From Parasediminibacterium sp051861445 (lineage in GTDB: Bacteria; Bacteroidota; Bacteroidia; Chitinophagales; Chitinophagaceae), in the NCBI GenBank assembly GCA_051861445.1, contig JBHYCS010000003.1, forward strand, positions 62,001-126,000: a DNA stretch of 64,000 bases. The letters are read 5' to 3'. Below the pieces are notes generated by a model. That model ran no database searches, was not told the origin of the DNA, and was given only the letters and a program-made list of their open reading frames with translations. Positions within the stretch are counted from its first letter, which is position 1. Each line of letters begins with the position of its first letter. Positions 33,793 through 43,000 of this stretch are shown one piece after another. A program made the translations under genes and the position numbers.

Positions 33793-34290
33793 TTAATTAT
33801 TTACAGCAGCATTGTTTCTGCATTCTTCAATAATTGCGTCTACTTTTTCCTTTGTTAAATGTTCTCTATAATGCTTACCTAATTGCATCATAGGAGCATA
33901 ACCACAAGCACCTAAACATTCTACTGTTTTTAAAGTAAATAAGCCGTCTGCTGTAGTTTCACCTGGTTTTATGTTTAGTTTTTGACCAATGTATGCAATT
34001 ATATCATCGCAACCACTAACCATACATGGACCAGTTTGACAAACCTCAAACAAATATTTACCAACAGGTTTTAAGTTGTACATGCTGTAAAAAGTAGCTA
34101 CTTCATACACTTCAATTGGTTTAATGCTTAACAATTCTGCCACATAATCCATTGTTTCTGCACTTAACCAACCACCAAAACTATCTTGTGCCAAATGTAA
34201 AACAGGTAACAAAGCACTTTTTTGTTTTCCTTCCGGATAACGTGCCACTAACCTATTAAACTCAGCCATTTGTTGTTCGTTAAATTTCAC
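33793..34290 (-). CDS. nuoE: NADH-quinone oxidoreductase subunit E
   Basis: Thioredoxin-like 2Fe-2S subunit (165 aa) carrying cluster N1a. The four ligands are visible as CQTGPCMVSGC and ECLGACGYAPMM. The N-terminal helical part SALLPVLHLAQDSFGGWLS matches the family. It is 59 bp downstream of nuoD and coupled to the exported NTF2-like gene. Confidence 0.95.
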   Translation of the reverse strand: MKFNEQQMAEFNRLVARYPEGKQKSALLPVLHLAQDSFGGWLSAETMDYVAELLSIKPIEVYEVATFYSMYNLKPVGKYLFEVCQTGPCMVSGCDDIIAYIGQKLNIKPGETTADGLFTLKTVECLGACGYAPMMQLGKHYREHLTKEKVDAIIEECRNNAAVNN

Positions 34291-34349
34291 TTCTAACTAG
34301 TTTATTTTAAGTTTGAATGTTTGTTTTTGTTGTTTTTATCTACGCTTAA

Positions 34350-35570
34350 TTATGCATCTAACTCACCTGCAATTAAGTTTAAGCTACTCATGGTGATAAT
34401 AGCATCACTTAACATTGCATTTTTAGTAAGTTCAGAATATGCTTGATAGTAAATAAAACTTGGTCTTCTAAAATGTAAGCGATAAGGTGTTCTTCCACCA
34501 TCACTTATAAAGTAAAAACCTAGTTCTCCATTTCCACCTTCAACACTATGGTACACTTCACCTTTCGGAATTGCAGTTTCTCCCATAATAATTTTAAAAT
34601 GCCAAATCAGTGCTTCCATTTTGGTGTACACATCTTCTTTTTTAGGCAAATAAAACTCTGGAACTTCTGCATGATACACTTCAGCTTCTGCACCTTTAAA
34701 TGCTTGAACTTTTTGATACGCCTGTTCAATAATGCTTAAGCTTTGCCACATTTCTTGATTACGAACTAAAAAACGATCGTAATTATCACCTGTATTTCCA
34801 ACAGGTACTGTAAAATCAAAATCTTCGTAGCTTGAATAAGGAGAATGAACACGTACATCATAATCTACACCTGCAGCTCTCAAGTTTGGACCAGTAAATC
34901 CGTAGTTTAAGGCTCTTTCTGCACTAATTGCACCTGTTCCTATTAATCTGTCCATGAAAATTCTGTTACGGGTAAACAGATTTTCGAACTCTTTTAAAAC
35001 TTTAGGATATTCTCTTAAAAACTTTTCTAATTTTTCGAAGGCAGTTGCATTAAAATTTCTTTCAAACCCACCAACTCTACCAATATTTGTAGTTAAACGA
35101 GAGCCACAAATTTCTTCATAAATCTCATAAATTAACTCTCTATACTGCATTACGTATAAAAATCCAGTATAAGCACCTGTATCTACACCAACAATTGAAT
35201 TACAGATTAAATGGTCTGAAATACGAGCTAGTTCCATTATAATTACACGTAAATAATCTACTCTTTTTGGCGTTTGAATTTTCATGAGTTTTTCACAAGT
35301 CATGTGCCATCCCATATTGTTAATAGGACTGCTACAATAATTCAAACGATCGGTAATAGGTGTAATTTGATATAAAGGTCTACGTTCTGCTAGTTTTTCG
35401 AAAGCTCTATGAATGTACCCAACGGTTTGTTCTGCCGATACAATTCTTTCACCGTCTAACTCAAGAATATTTTGGAAAACACCATGCGTTGCCGGGTGTG
35501 TTGGACCAAGATTAAGCGTTGTTGTTTGTTTTTCTATCGAGCCTTCTGGCAGTTTTATATGTTGATCCAT
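34350..35570 (-). CDS. nuoD: NADH-quinone oxidoreductase subunit D
   Basis: The 49-kDa-type subunit (406 aa) lining the quinone pocket with NuoB. Conserved parts are LGPTHPATHGVFQNILELDGE, with the quinone-site His, CEKLMKIQTPKRVDYLRV, and the C-terminal GGRTPYRLHFRRPSF plus a terminal VGxxDR-type region ending GELDA. NuoC is a separate gene (no C-D fusion). Confidence 0.96.
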   Translation of the reverse strand: MDQHIKLPEGSIEKQTTTLNLGPTHPATHGVFQNILELDGERIVSAEQTVGYIHRAFEKLAERRPLYQITPITDRLNYCSSPINNMGWHMTCEKLMKIQTPKRVDYLRVIIMELARISDHLICNSIVGVDTGAYTGFLYVMQYRELIYEIYEEICGSRLTTNIGRVGGFERNFNATAFEKLEKFLREYPKVLKEFENLFTRNRIFMDRLIGTGAISAERALNYGFTGPNLRAAGVDYDVRVHSPYSSYEDFDFTVPVGNTGDNYDRFLVRNQEMWQSLSIIEQAYQKVQAFKGAEAEVYHAEVPEFYLPKKEDVYTKMEALIWHFKIIMGETAIPKGEVYHSVEGGNGELGFYFISDGGRTPYRLHFRRPSFIYYQAYSELTKNAMLSDAIITMSSLNLIAGELDA

Positions 35571-35650
35571 ATGATTATCCTTTACAGGAAAAATTAATTA
35601 TTGATTGTTCAAGCACATTTATTGAATGAAATACTTGTAACTACATAAAC

Positions 35651-36157
35651 CTATCCTCTACCAAACATTTCATCATCTTTATCAACTCTTGTTTGATCTT
35701 CTAACGGAAATTCTTTTCTCAAAGGAAAATAATCCATCTCATCTACATTTAAAATACGTTTCAAATTAGGATGACCAACAAAATTTACGCCGTAAAAATC
35801 GTAGGTTTCTCTCTCCATCCAATTTGCTGCAGAAAATAATTGTGATGCTGTAAAAACATCTGGTGTAGCAACACTCGTAAACACTTTAAAGCGGATACGT
35901 ACGTTTTCTACAAGATTATGTAAATGATAAACAACAGCTAATTCGGCACCAACTTTTTCTGGATAATGTACAGCACATAAATCGGTCATGAATTGAAACT
36001 GTAATGTTTCTTCATCATATAAATATTGTAATACTTTTAAATTGGCTTCCTTGGGTGCTTCAAAAGTAAGCATACCATAGATTTCTTGAAAATTAGAAAC
36101 CGTTTCGCCAAATTTTTCTGTTAGCTTTTCTTGAATATATTGATTGGTTAAAGCCAT
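35651..36157 (-). CDS. nuoC: NADH-quinone oxidoreductase subunit C
   Basis: The 30-kDa-type subunit (168 aa). The Complex1_30kDa signature is ERETYDFYGVNFVGHPNLKR followed by LRKEFPLED. It lies 54 bp downstream of nuoB and 80 bp before nuoD. Confidence 0.95.
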   Translation of the reverse strand: MALTNQYIQEKLTEKFGETVSNFQEIYGMLTFEAPKEANLKVLQYLYDEETLQFQFMTDLCAVHYPEKVGAELAVVYHLHNLVENVRIRFKVFTSVATPDVFTASQLFSAANWMERETYDFYGVNFVGHPNLKRILNVDEMDYFPLRKEFPLEDQTRVDKDDEMFGRG

Positions 36158-36211
36158 TTATCTACTCTTTATGTTTGTATGCAATTGATGAAAAAACTAC
36201 AAGCCGCAATT

Positions 36212-36793
36212 TTATTCGATGCCGTAGCTGTTTAACAACGCCTTGTATTGTTCTCCATTTCTACGTCTTACGCTTTCTTGACCCACTAAATCTTGAATAC
36301 GCAAAAAACCATCGATAATAGCTTCTGGTCTTGGTGGACAGCCAGGAACATAAACATCTACAGGTATTACTTGATCAATTCCTTGTAAAACGCTGTATGT
36401 ATCAAAAATACCACCACTACTTGCACAAGCACCAACGGCAATTACCCAACGAGGTTCTGCCATTTGTAAGTAAACCTGACGCAAAACTGGGCCCATTTTT
36501 TTAGAAATTGTTCCCATTACCATTAATAAATCGCATTGACGAGGTGAAAAACCTACCCTTTCACTTCCAAATCTTGATAAATCATAATGCGAACCCATTG
36601 TTGCCATAAATTCAATACCGCAACAAGAAGTTGCAAATGGCAATGGCCATAATGAATTTTTACGAGCCAATCCAACAACATCACTCATGGTTGTTGTAAA
36701 AAAACCTTCTCCTGCAAAACCAGGAGGTGGTGTTGCAACAGCATCTTCTACTTTAGCTTCTTTAGGATGAATATTAAATCGTACTGGACGCAT
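36212..36793 (-). CDS. nuoB: NADH-quinone oxidoreductase subunit B
   Basis: PSST-type subunit (193 aa) carrying cluster N2, the final electron carrier before quinone. Tandem cysteines are in FATSCCGIEFMA, the third in VGACASSGGIFD, and the fourth in YVPGCPPRPEAIIDG. It follows nuoA by 99 bp. Confidence 0.97.
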   Translation of the reverse strand: MRPVRFNIHPKEAKVEDAVATPPPGFAGEGFFTTTMSDVVGLARKNSLWPLPFATSCCGIEFMATMGSHYDLSRFGSERVGFSPRQCDLLMVMGTISKKMGPVLRQVYLQMAEPRWVIAVGACASSGGIFDTYSVLQGIDQVIPVDVYVPGCPPRPEAIIDGFLRIQDLVGQESVRRRNGEQYKALLNSYGIE

Positions 36794-36892
36794 AATAAGA
36801 ATTTAAAAACAAAATGAATTACCTTTTATAAACACGAAACCTAGATTTTTGTTCTTTGAAAAAGAAAATGTTGGAAAGGATAATCAACTGGA

Positions 36893-37291
36893 TTAATCTT
36901 CCCAAGTTAAAGCACCCTTTTTTATAATATATGTAAACCCAATTAAGAAAAAACCAACGAACATAAGCACTGCTAAAAATCCATCCCAACCTAATGCTTT
37001 GAAATTAACAGCATAAGGATAAAAGAAAATAACCTCTACATCAAATAAAACGAACAGAATTGCAACTAAAAAATATTTGATTGCCATTGGTTGACGAGCA
37101 TCGCCATGACTTTCAATTCCACTTGCAAAGTTTTCTAATTTGTCTTTGGTTTTGCGTTTTGGCCCAACAAGTGCTGAAACACCAATCATTGTGGCTACAA
37201 AGCCAGCTGCAAAAATTAATTGAACACCAATGGGAAAATAACTAGCTGAAGAAGTATCTGCAACATCTAAAAGAATAGATAGCCAATGCAT
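36893..37291 (-). CDS. nuoA: NADH-quinone oxidoreductase subunit A
   Basis: First gene of the complex I operon; 132-aa membrane protein with three helices and the conserved loop ENFASGIESHGDARQPMAIKYF, which carries the essential acidic/Gly pattern, and FLFDVE-type LFVLFDVEVIFFYPYAV. I start at 37291 (MHWLSILLDV); the open frame runs 16 codons further, but that part overlaps the promoter and is unlike NuoA. Confidence 0.93.
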   Translation of the reverse strand: MHWLSILLDVADTSSASYFPIGVQLIFAAGFVATMIGVSALVGPKRKTKDKLENFASGIESHGDARQPMAIKYFLVAILFVLFDVEVIFFYPYAVNFKALGWDGFLAVLMFVGFFLIGFTYIIKKGALTWED

Positions 37292-37313
37292 AGTGTTTAA
37301 AATTTGTAAGTTG

Positions 37314-37321
37314 CAAAAATA
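37314..37321 (-). promoter_or_regulatory. Candidate -7 box of the nuo operon
   Basis: TATTTTTG on the minus strand (TAnnTTTG), 22 bp before the chosen nuoA start; it lies between that start and the upstream terminator. Confidence 0.5.
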
Positions 37322-37336
37322 AGGTTGTGACCAATA

Positions 37337-37370
37337 CAAAAAAATAACTCCTGTTTAAAGAGGAGTTATT
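37337..37370 (-). terminator. Terminator after the TPR operon
   Basis: AATAACTCCT (37343-37352) / AGGAGTTATT (37361-37370); on the minus strand followed by T8. It separates the TPR gene from the nuo operon. Confidence 0.88.
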
Positions 37371-37396
37371 TCTGAATTATTTTTAAAACCGAGTAA

Positions 37397-39073
37397 TTAT
37401 GGCTTTGTTGTTGGCGTTTTTGAAGCCACTTTCATCAGGGCTTCCTTGGTTTTTGTGGCAAAAGTGTTGTTTTCGTCGCCAGCTGTTGGGTATAAAGCCA
37501 ACATTTTATCACAAACTTCGATTGCTTTTGTTAAATCTTTCGCTTTATCGTTATAATAAATAAGTAAGTAATATAAATTAACAAATATCGGTTTTCTGTT
37601 TTTTTCTATGTCTTTAGAGAAAAACTCATTTTGTTGTAAGATGGGTTCAACAGCTGTACCTAAAGCACCACTTGTATCGATAGATTTTGCAGCTTTCACA
37701 TTAAAATAATAAGGTTGTGGCTTATCTGGAAATGCAGCAATATACTTTTTAGCTATAGCCATTGTTGCTTCATAGTTTTTACCATTTAATGCACTGTTGG
37801 CCATTTTATAGTAATCTGCTTCTCCCATTGCACCGCCTTTCGCTTCTACTGCTTTTTGCATCCATTTGATTTGCTCATCAAAATTTTGAGCTTTACCCAT
37901 AATGTCAGCAGCTTGATTCATGTAAGCAACTCTATTATTAACAGCACTATCTTTTGCCATCGCTTTTTCTAAATAGCTTACTGCTGTATTTTCTTCGCCT
38001 TTAAATCTTGAGAAAATTTTTACTGCTAATTCGTAGTCTGTTATTTGAACTTTATTTTCAGGTGCCGCTGCAAAGTGTTTTTGAATATAGCTTTTTGCAT
38101 TGATAGAATCGCCTAAACGATCGTAGTTGTAAGCATACAATAAATTGATTCTGTAATATGATTTACATTCACCACTTTCTAATTGTTTCGCTTTTTCTAA
38201 GCTTTCTTGGTATTTGCCTGCTCTAAATAAATAGTCTGCATAAACATAATCTGTAGCACAATCTTTATCAGCATATTGAATATATTTTTCAATATTTTCT
38301 CTTGCTTTTGCTACGTCTCTGTTAGCATAATAATCGTATAACTCTGCATAAGGCAATGGAAATGCGATGTCAGCAGCCATTGCTTTACCGTAATATTCTT
38401 CAAATAAATCTTTATTGCCTTGGCTTTGATAAATTTTACCAATTCTATACATAGCCCTTGCATTTTTGGGATCTCTTGTTATTGCTTCTTGAAATGCTTT
38501 TACAGCTTCTCCGCCTTGATCGCCACCTAATTTTAAGTAGCAAATACCCATTGTTACAAAAATATCTGGATTTACTAAATCAATGGTACCAGCTTGTTTT
38601 AATTTGTCAATTGCATATAACGGATCGCCTTGTTTGCTTCCACCGTCGGCATTTGCATAGCCAATTGCATTTAAAATATCAGCACTTGGTTTGCCTTTAT
38701 TTTTTCCTTTTGTAGCTGTAGTCATGGTAATTGCTTGCTCAAACTTTTGTTTAGCACTATTTAAATCACCACCTTCTACAATTTCTACGTGTCCCATTCC
38801 AACTAAAAGCCAAGCATCATTAATACCTTCTTGCAATGCTTTTTGGTACAATGCTTTTGCAGCTTTCACATCTTCTAAGGCTAGTAAAGCTTGACCATAC
38901 CAGTAAATTACTTGTGGATCTTTTGGAGTAGCATCGTACAATTTTTTAAAAATGTCGTTTGCTGATTTATTTTTTCCATAATTCAGCATTTTCACACCAT
39001 CAGTAATGGTTTGTGCAGCCAACACACTTACAGTTACTAAACCAATAAATAATAGGGATACGATTTTTTTCAT
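37397..39073 (-). CDS. Exported TPR-repeat protein
   Basis: A 558-aa protein with signal peptide (residues 1-20, VSVLAAQ) and about ten tetratricopeptide-like repeats. Examples are DPQVIYWYGQALLALEDVKA, DPKNARAMYRIGKIYQSQGN and KPQPYYFNVKAAKSIDTSGA. Such periplasmic TPR scaffolds occur in Bacteroidota next to PstS-like lipoproteins and TonB/ExbBD-type genes; only the lipoprotein and a small membrane protein are present here. It is 18 bp downstream of the lipoprotein gene, so probably co-transcribed. Met and Cys content is normal, a useful contrast to the sulfur-poor locus. Binding partners unknown. Confidence 0.85.
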   Translation of the reverse strand: MKKIVSLLFIGLVTVSVLAAQTITDGVKMLNYGKNKSANDIFKKLYDATPKDPQVIYWYGQALLALEDVKAAKALYQKALQEGINDAWLLVGMGHVEIVEGGDLNSAKQKFEQAITMTTATKGKNKGKPSADILNAIGYANADGGSKQGDPLYAIDKLKQAGTIDLVNPDIFVTMGICYLKLGGDQGGEAVKAFQEAITRDPKNARAMYRIGKIYQSQGNKDLFEEYYGKAMAADIAFPLPYAELYDYYANRDVAKARENIEKYIQYADKDCATDYVYADYLFRAGKYQESLEKAKQLESGECKSYYRINLLYAYNYDRLGDSINAKSYIQKHFAAAPENKVQITDYELAVKIFSRFKGEENTAVSYLEKAMAKDSAVNNRVAYMNQAADIMGKAQNFDEQIKWMQKAVEAKGGAMGEADYYKMANSALNGKNYEATMAIAKKYIAAFPDKPQPYYFNVKAAKSIDTSGALGTAVEPILQQNEFFSKDIEKNRKPIFVNLYYLLIYYNDKAKDLTKAIEVCDKMLALYPTAGDENNTFATKTKEALMKVASKTPTTKP

Positions 39074-39091
39074 TAGTCGTGTTTTAATTAA

Positions 39092-40015
39092 TTACAAATC
39101 TTGGTCTTTTATATTGCTTTTACGTTTGTTAAAATTCATTTTTGCAGGAACTAAAAAAGATCTTCTAAAAATTAGTTGCCCTCTTTCAATAGCCATAAAA
39201 TTGGTAAATCCTGTTCCTAAACCTGATGTATTTTCTTTAAGAATATAATACAATGGTCGTGCCAAAGGGTATTGTGCATAACTGATAGAGGCTTGAGATG
39301 GCTTTGCAAAAAAACCTTTTTCTACACAGCGTACACATTCTACCAATCCTAATTTTACCTTCTTTAATTGTTGTTGTTGCTTTTCATCGTAATTGTCGCC
39401 AATCCAATTTAGTCCAACAAAACCAATGGCATTTTGCTTTTCAGCAATCACTTTTACAACATCTTCGCTACTTTTTGCTGCAACAACATTTTTTCCAAAA
39501 GGTTGATTTTTTAAAATACTATCTTTCAAATAACGAACTGTACTTGTTGCATTTTTACCATCCATTACGGCTTCTATTTCGGATTTACCACTTAAAATTT
39601 CTTGCAAATTATTAATGGTAAATACACTATCTCTTGCTTTGTTATTTACAATTACAGCAACAGCATCGTAAGCAATTAAATCGAATTGAGCCCTAAATCG
39701 TAATTTTTTTTCATAGTAATCTTGCTCTTCTTCATTTAATCCTCTTGCAACAATGATAAGCCTTGTGCTATCTTTTTGCAAGTCTCTAAAACATTCTGCC
39801 TCTGATTTGTAAGAAGCAATAATGTGTGCATTAGGAAATGTAGATTCATACACTTTAATCTGCTCTTCAATAACAGGTTTAAAGCTTTCATCTACACTTA
39901 TATAAATGGTTCCTTGTTTGGGAGAATCTCTCTCATCTTTTACAGTATTGCTATTACAAGCTACAAAGCCAATAACAATAAGTAAGAAGCACCAAAACGT
40001 TTTTTCTTTACTCAT
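39092..40015 (-). CDS. PstS-like substrate-binding lipoprotein
   Basis: A 307-aa lipoprotein: the lipobox VIGFVAC gives lipidation at Cys20. The body is a type-2 periplasmic binding fold (PBP-like, PstS family): GTIYISVDESFKPVIEEQIKVYESTFPN, the strand AYDAVAVIVNN, and NAIGFVGLNWIGD. No phosphate ABC transporter genes are adjacent. It is the middle gene of a three-gene unit with the TPR protein and the small membrane protein. In related Bacteroidota such proteins sit with TonB-system components, so a role in energising or regulating outer-membrane transport is possible; phosphate scavenging is the alternative. Confidence 0.75.
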   Translation of the reverse strand: MSKEKTFWCFLLIVIGFVACNSNTVKDERDSPKQGTIYISVDESFKPVIEEQIKVYESTFPNAHIIASYKSEAECFRDLQKDSTRLIIVARGLNEEEQDYYEKKLRFRAQFDLIAYDAVAVIVNNKARDSVFTINNLQEILSGKSEIEAVMDGKNATSTVRYLKDSILKNQPFGKNVVAAKSSEDVVKVIAEKQNAIGFVGLNWIGDNYDEKQQQQLKKVKLGLVECVRCVEKGFFAKPSQASISYAQYPLARPLYYILKENTSGLGTGFTNFMAIERGQLIFRRSFLVPAKMNFNKRKSNIKDQDL

Positions 40016-40016
40016 T

Positions 40017-40250
40017 TTAATAATCTCTCTTTACACCTCTATACAACCTAAAACCTCCATACAACAAACACAAACCACCAAAAAAGTAGCGAAACAGTTT
40101 ATCTAAATCTGCAATTTGCTCTACTTTCAATTGTTCAGAAAAAAACATTAAAACAGCCATTGATAATATTAGAATAGCCATTGTAATGTCTTTGGCCATT
40201 CTAGCTATTTCGTAGCTTTTTTTTTGTTTTTCTCTAAAATCTGTTTCCAT
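40017..40250 (-). CDS. Small two-helix membrane protein
   Basis: About 77 aa starting METDFREKQKKSYEIARMAK, with two hydrophobic segments (TMAILILSMAVLMFF and YFFGGLCLLYGGFRLY) and a basic tail. The chosen ATG at 40250 gives an amphipathic N-terminus; the open frame extends 21 codons upstream (to 40313) with a less plausible leader. The stop is 1 nt before the ATG of the lipoprotein gene, so they are translationally coupled. No known function. Confidence 0.65.
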   Translation of the reverse strand: METDFREKQKKSYEIARMAKDITMAILILSMAVLMFFSEQLKVEQIADLDKLFRYFFGGLCLLYGGFRLYRGVKRDY

Positions 40251-40489
40251 TTTTAATATTTGTGTTGTAAGAGGGTTGGCAATATAGTGATTTTTGTTTT
40301 TTTTCATTACCATTCATAGAAATAATGTTGAAACGTTAAACATGTATTTTAGATGAATATGACAACTAATGAAAAATTTAGAAAGAAGATGCTGTTTGAA
40401 TAATTTTCCATAAAGGAATAGTTCACTTGTTTTTTTACAATCATTATTTGGATTGAAACCATTTTACAAAAATTGAAAATATAAATAGT

Positions 40490-40972
40490 ATGAAAATTTT
40501 AATGGTATGTTTAGGAAATATATGTAGAAGCCCTTTAGCAGAAGGGATTTTAAACCACAAAGTAATACAAGCGGGTCTTCAATGGAAGATTGATAGTGCA
40601 GGTACAAGTAACTATCATATTGGAGAACCACCTCATATACTTTCTCAAAAAGTTGCTTTAGAAAATCGAATTGATATTGGTAAACAGAAAAGTAGACAGC
40701 TTACAGCCAAAGATTTTATTGAGTTTGATAAAATTTATGTGATGGACAGCAACAATTATAATGACGCTAAAAAAATTGCTGGAAAACTTTGGAATGAAGA
40801 CAAAATTAATTTGATACTCAACACCATTTATCCAAACCAAAACAAAGCAGTTCCTGATCCTTGGGGAGAAAAAGAAACAGCATACCATGAAGTGTTTCAT
40901 CTTTTAGATTCAGCTTGTAAGGCAATTATTGAGCAATATGCAACACATGAATGGCTACAAAAGAGCAAGTAA
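40490..40972 (+). CDS. Low-molecular-weight protein-tyrosine phosphatase
   Basis: A 160-aa cytoplasmic LMW-PTP. The P-loop CLGNICRSPLAEGIL (C-x5-R-S, nucleophile Cys8) begins seven residues from the N-terminus. The general acid is in the C-terminal VPDPWGE motif (Asp in DPW). The length is standard. In bacteria such enzymes remove phosphate from tyrosine kinases of polysaccharide export or from arsenate/stress proteins; no kinase is nearby. Its stop is 67 bp before hisS. Confidence 0.93.
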   Translation: MKILMVCLGNICRSPLAEGILNHKVIQAGLQWKIDSAGTSNYHIGEPPHILSQKVALENRIDIGKQKSRQLTAKDFIEFDKIYVMDSNNYNDAKKIAGKLWNEDKINLILNTIYPNQNKAVPDPWGEKETAYHEVFHLLDSACKAIIEQYATHEWLQKSK

Positions 40973-41005
40973 AACGGAAACATAAACATTTGAGCAAATC
41001 GGTAA

Positions 41006-41013
41006 TATATTTG
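41006..41013 (+). promoter_or_regulatory. Candidate -7 box of hisS
   Basis: TATATTTG, 25 bp before the hisS start codon. A TTTG lies 13 nt upstream, closer than the usual spacing. Confidence 0.45.
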
Positions 41014-41038
41014 CCAACTACAGTATAATGATAAGCGT

Positions 41039-42415
41039 ATGGCAAAAGTGAACGTGGGCTTACCACAAGGAACAAGAGATTTTTCGGCATTAGTAGTTCG
41101 TAAACGACAGTATATTTTACGTACCATTCAATCTATATTTGAGTTGTATGGCTTTGCCCCATTAGAAACACCTGCAATGGAAAATTTAGAAACATTGATG
41201 GGTAAATATGGTGAAGAAGGCGATAAGTTGATATTTAAAATATTGAATAATGGATTAGAGAATCCACAAAAGCATGAAAAAATTAAAGCAGATTTTGAAC
41301 AGGTTTTAGCGGGTAAAAATACAAAAGGAATTACCGAACGGGCTTTGAGATACGATTTAACCATTCCGTTTGCAAGATATGTTGCCATGAATTATGGACA
41401 GCTAACATTACCTTTTAAACGCTACCAAATTCAGCCAGTTTGGAGAGCTGATAGACCACAAAAAGGCCGATACAGAGAATTTTATCAATGCGATGCCGAT
41501 GTTGTTGGTAGTAAAAGTTTGTTGAATGAAGTAGAATTGGTACATATTTATGCAACCGTATTTGATAAATTAAGAATTCCGGTAGAAATTAAAATAAATA
41601 GTAGAAAGGTATTGGCTGCATTGGCAAATGTTTGTGGTGGTGCTAACAATATGACAGCCATTACTGTTGCCATAGATAAACTAGATAAAATTGGTATTGA
41701 AAAAGTAAAAGAAGAGCTTTTAACCAATGGATTAACCTCCAATCAAATTGAAAAAATTGAGCAATACTTGCAAATTTCTGGCTCGAATTCTGAAAAAATA
41801 AATGCTCTTTACAATATATTAGGAAACGACGAAATAGGCAAAGCTGGTTTAGAAGAAATAGAATATGCATTAAAACATCCTCCTACAAATAGCTCAGAAA
41901 ATATACTATTGGTTGTAGATTTTACTTTAGCTAGAGGCTTAAATTATTACACCGGAATTATCTTAGAAATTAAAGCCCAAAAAGTTCAAATGGGAAGTAT
42001 TGGTGGCGGTGGCAGATACGATGATTTAACCAGTTTGTTTGGAGTACCGAATGTGCCAGGTGTTGGCATTAGTTTTGGTGTAGATAGAATTTATGACGTA
42101 ATGGAAGAACTACAACTTTTTCCTAAAACAGTACAAATTGGCACAACGGTTCTATTTTTTAATCTTGGTGTAGAGGAAAGCAGTGTTGCTTTTAATTGGA
42201 TGCAACGACTTAGAAAACAAGAAATTAGTTGTGAGTTGTTTCATGAAAATACCAAATTAGACAAGCAGTTTAAGTATGCAGAAAAAAAACAAATTCCTTT
42301 TGCCATCATTATAGGTAGCAAAGAATTAGAAGAAGGAAATTGCGTTATTAAAAATTTAATTTCAGGCGTACAAACAACTTGTAAACAAACAGACATGTTA
42401 TCCTTTTCATTTTAA
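41039..42415 (+). CDS. hisS: Histidyl-tRNA synthetase
   Basis: Class II aminoacyl-tRNA synthetase of 458 aa. The N-terminal GLPQGTRDFSALVVRKRQYI is typical. Motif 2 lies around PVWRADRPQKGRYREFYQCDADVVG. The His-binding peptides are FTLARGLNYYTGIILE and GSIGGGGRYDDL, and motif 3 GVGISFGVDRIYDV. The C-terminal anticodon-binding domain covers residues 365-458. Normal length and organisation. Confidence 0.97.
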   Translation: MAKVNVGLPQGTRDFSALVVRKRQYILRTIQSIFELYGFAPLETPAMENLETLMGKYGEEGDKLIFKILNNGLENPQKHEKIKADFEQVLAGKNTKGITERALRYDLTIPFARYVAMNYGQLTLPFKRYQIQPVWRADRPQKGRYREFYQCDADVVGSKSLLNEVELVHIYATVFDKLRIPVEIKINSRKVLAALANVCGGANNMTAITVAIDKLDKIGIEKVKEELLTNGLTSNQIEKIEQYLQISGSNSEKINALYNILGNDEIGKAGLEEIEYALKHPPTNSSENILLVVDFTLARGLNYYTGIILEIKAQKVQMGSIGGGGRYDDLTSLFGVPNVPGVGISFGVDRIYDVMEELQLFPKTVQIGTTVLFFNLGVEESSVAFNWMQRLRKQEISCELFHENTKLDKQFKYAEKKQIPFAIIIGSKELEEGNCVIKNLISGVQTTCKQTDMLSFSF

Positions 42416-42464
42416 TAAACATTTTAACGAATAAATTTATTTTATAATTAAATAAACAAAACAC

Positions 42465-42935
42465 ATGAAACAGTTAATGATTGTATCGGTATCAGTTTTG
42501 ATAAGTACCATAGCTTTGGCTCAACCACCAAAAGTACCAGCAGATAAAGGTTCAAAATTTGGAAAAGAAGTAGCGGTAAATAAAGCTATTGATGTAAACG
42601 AAATGGCCAATACAATGGGCACAAAAGAAAGTGCTGAAGTAAATGTAAAAGCAGAAGTAGTAGAGGTTTGTAAAGCTGAAGGATGCTGGATAAAAGTAAA
42701 AACAGCGAATGGTAATATGATGGTAAAAATGAAAGATCATGCTTTTTTAGTACCACTTACTTTAAACGGTAAACAAATAGCGATTACTGGCACAGCTGTG
42801 AATAAAGTTACTACTGTAGCTCAGTTAAAACATTATGCCGAAGATGCTGGAAAAAGTAAAGCTGAAATAGATGCAATAAAAGAAGATAAAAAAGAAATTG
42901 TAATTCAAGCAAAAGGCATTGAGGTATTAAACTAA
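42465..42935 (+). CDS. Exported DUF4920-domain protein
   Basis: A 156-aa secreted protein (signal peptide cut after ALAQ, residue 19) with a DUF4920 domain covering nearly the whole mature part. The conserved Cys pair EVCKAEGCWIKV, MVKMKDHAFLVP and an OB-like GTAVNKVTTVAQLKHYAEDAG are present. The C-x3-GCW motif suggests metal or disulfide function in the periplasm. It starts 49 bp after hisS and ends at a strong terminator. Function unknown. Confidence 0.85.
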   Translation: MKQLMIVSVSVLISTIALAQPPKVPADKGSKFGKEVAVNKAIDVNEMANTMGTKESAEVNVKAEVVEVCKAEGCWIKVKTANGNMMVKMKDHAFLVPLTLNGKQIAITGTAVNKVTTVAQLKHYAEDAGKSKAEIDAIKEDKKEIVIQAKGIEVLN

Positions 42936-42952
42936 TGGTGTTAATTCCTTTT

Positions 42953-42993
42953 AAAAAAGTCACTAATTTCTCAGAAAAATTAGTGACTTTTTT
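42953..42993. terminator. Bidirectional terminator between DUF4920 gene and crp-like gene
   Basis: 17-bp stem AAAAAAGTCACTAATTT / AAATTAGTGACTTTTTT with a 7-nt loop; serves both convergent units. Confidence 0.93.
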
Positions 42994-43000
42994 TGTGCTC

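Noticed and set aside
39092..40015. Complete phosphate (Pst) transport locus
   Set aside because: No permease, ATPase or PhoU gene is adjacent to either PstS-like protein.
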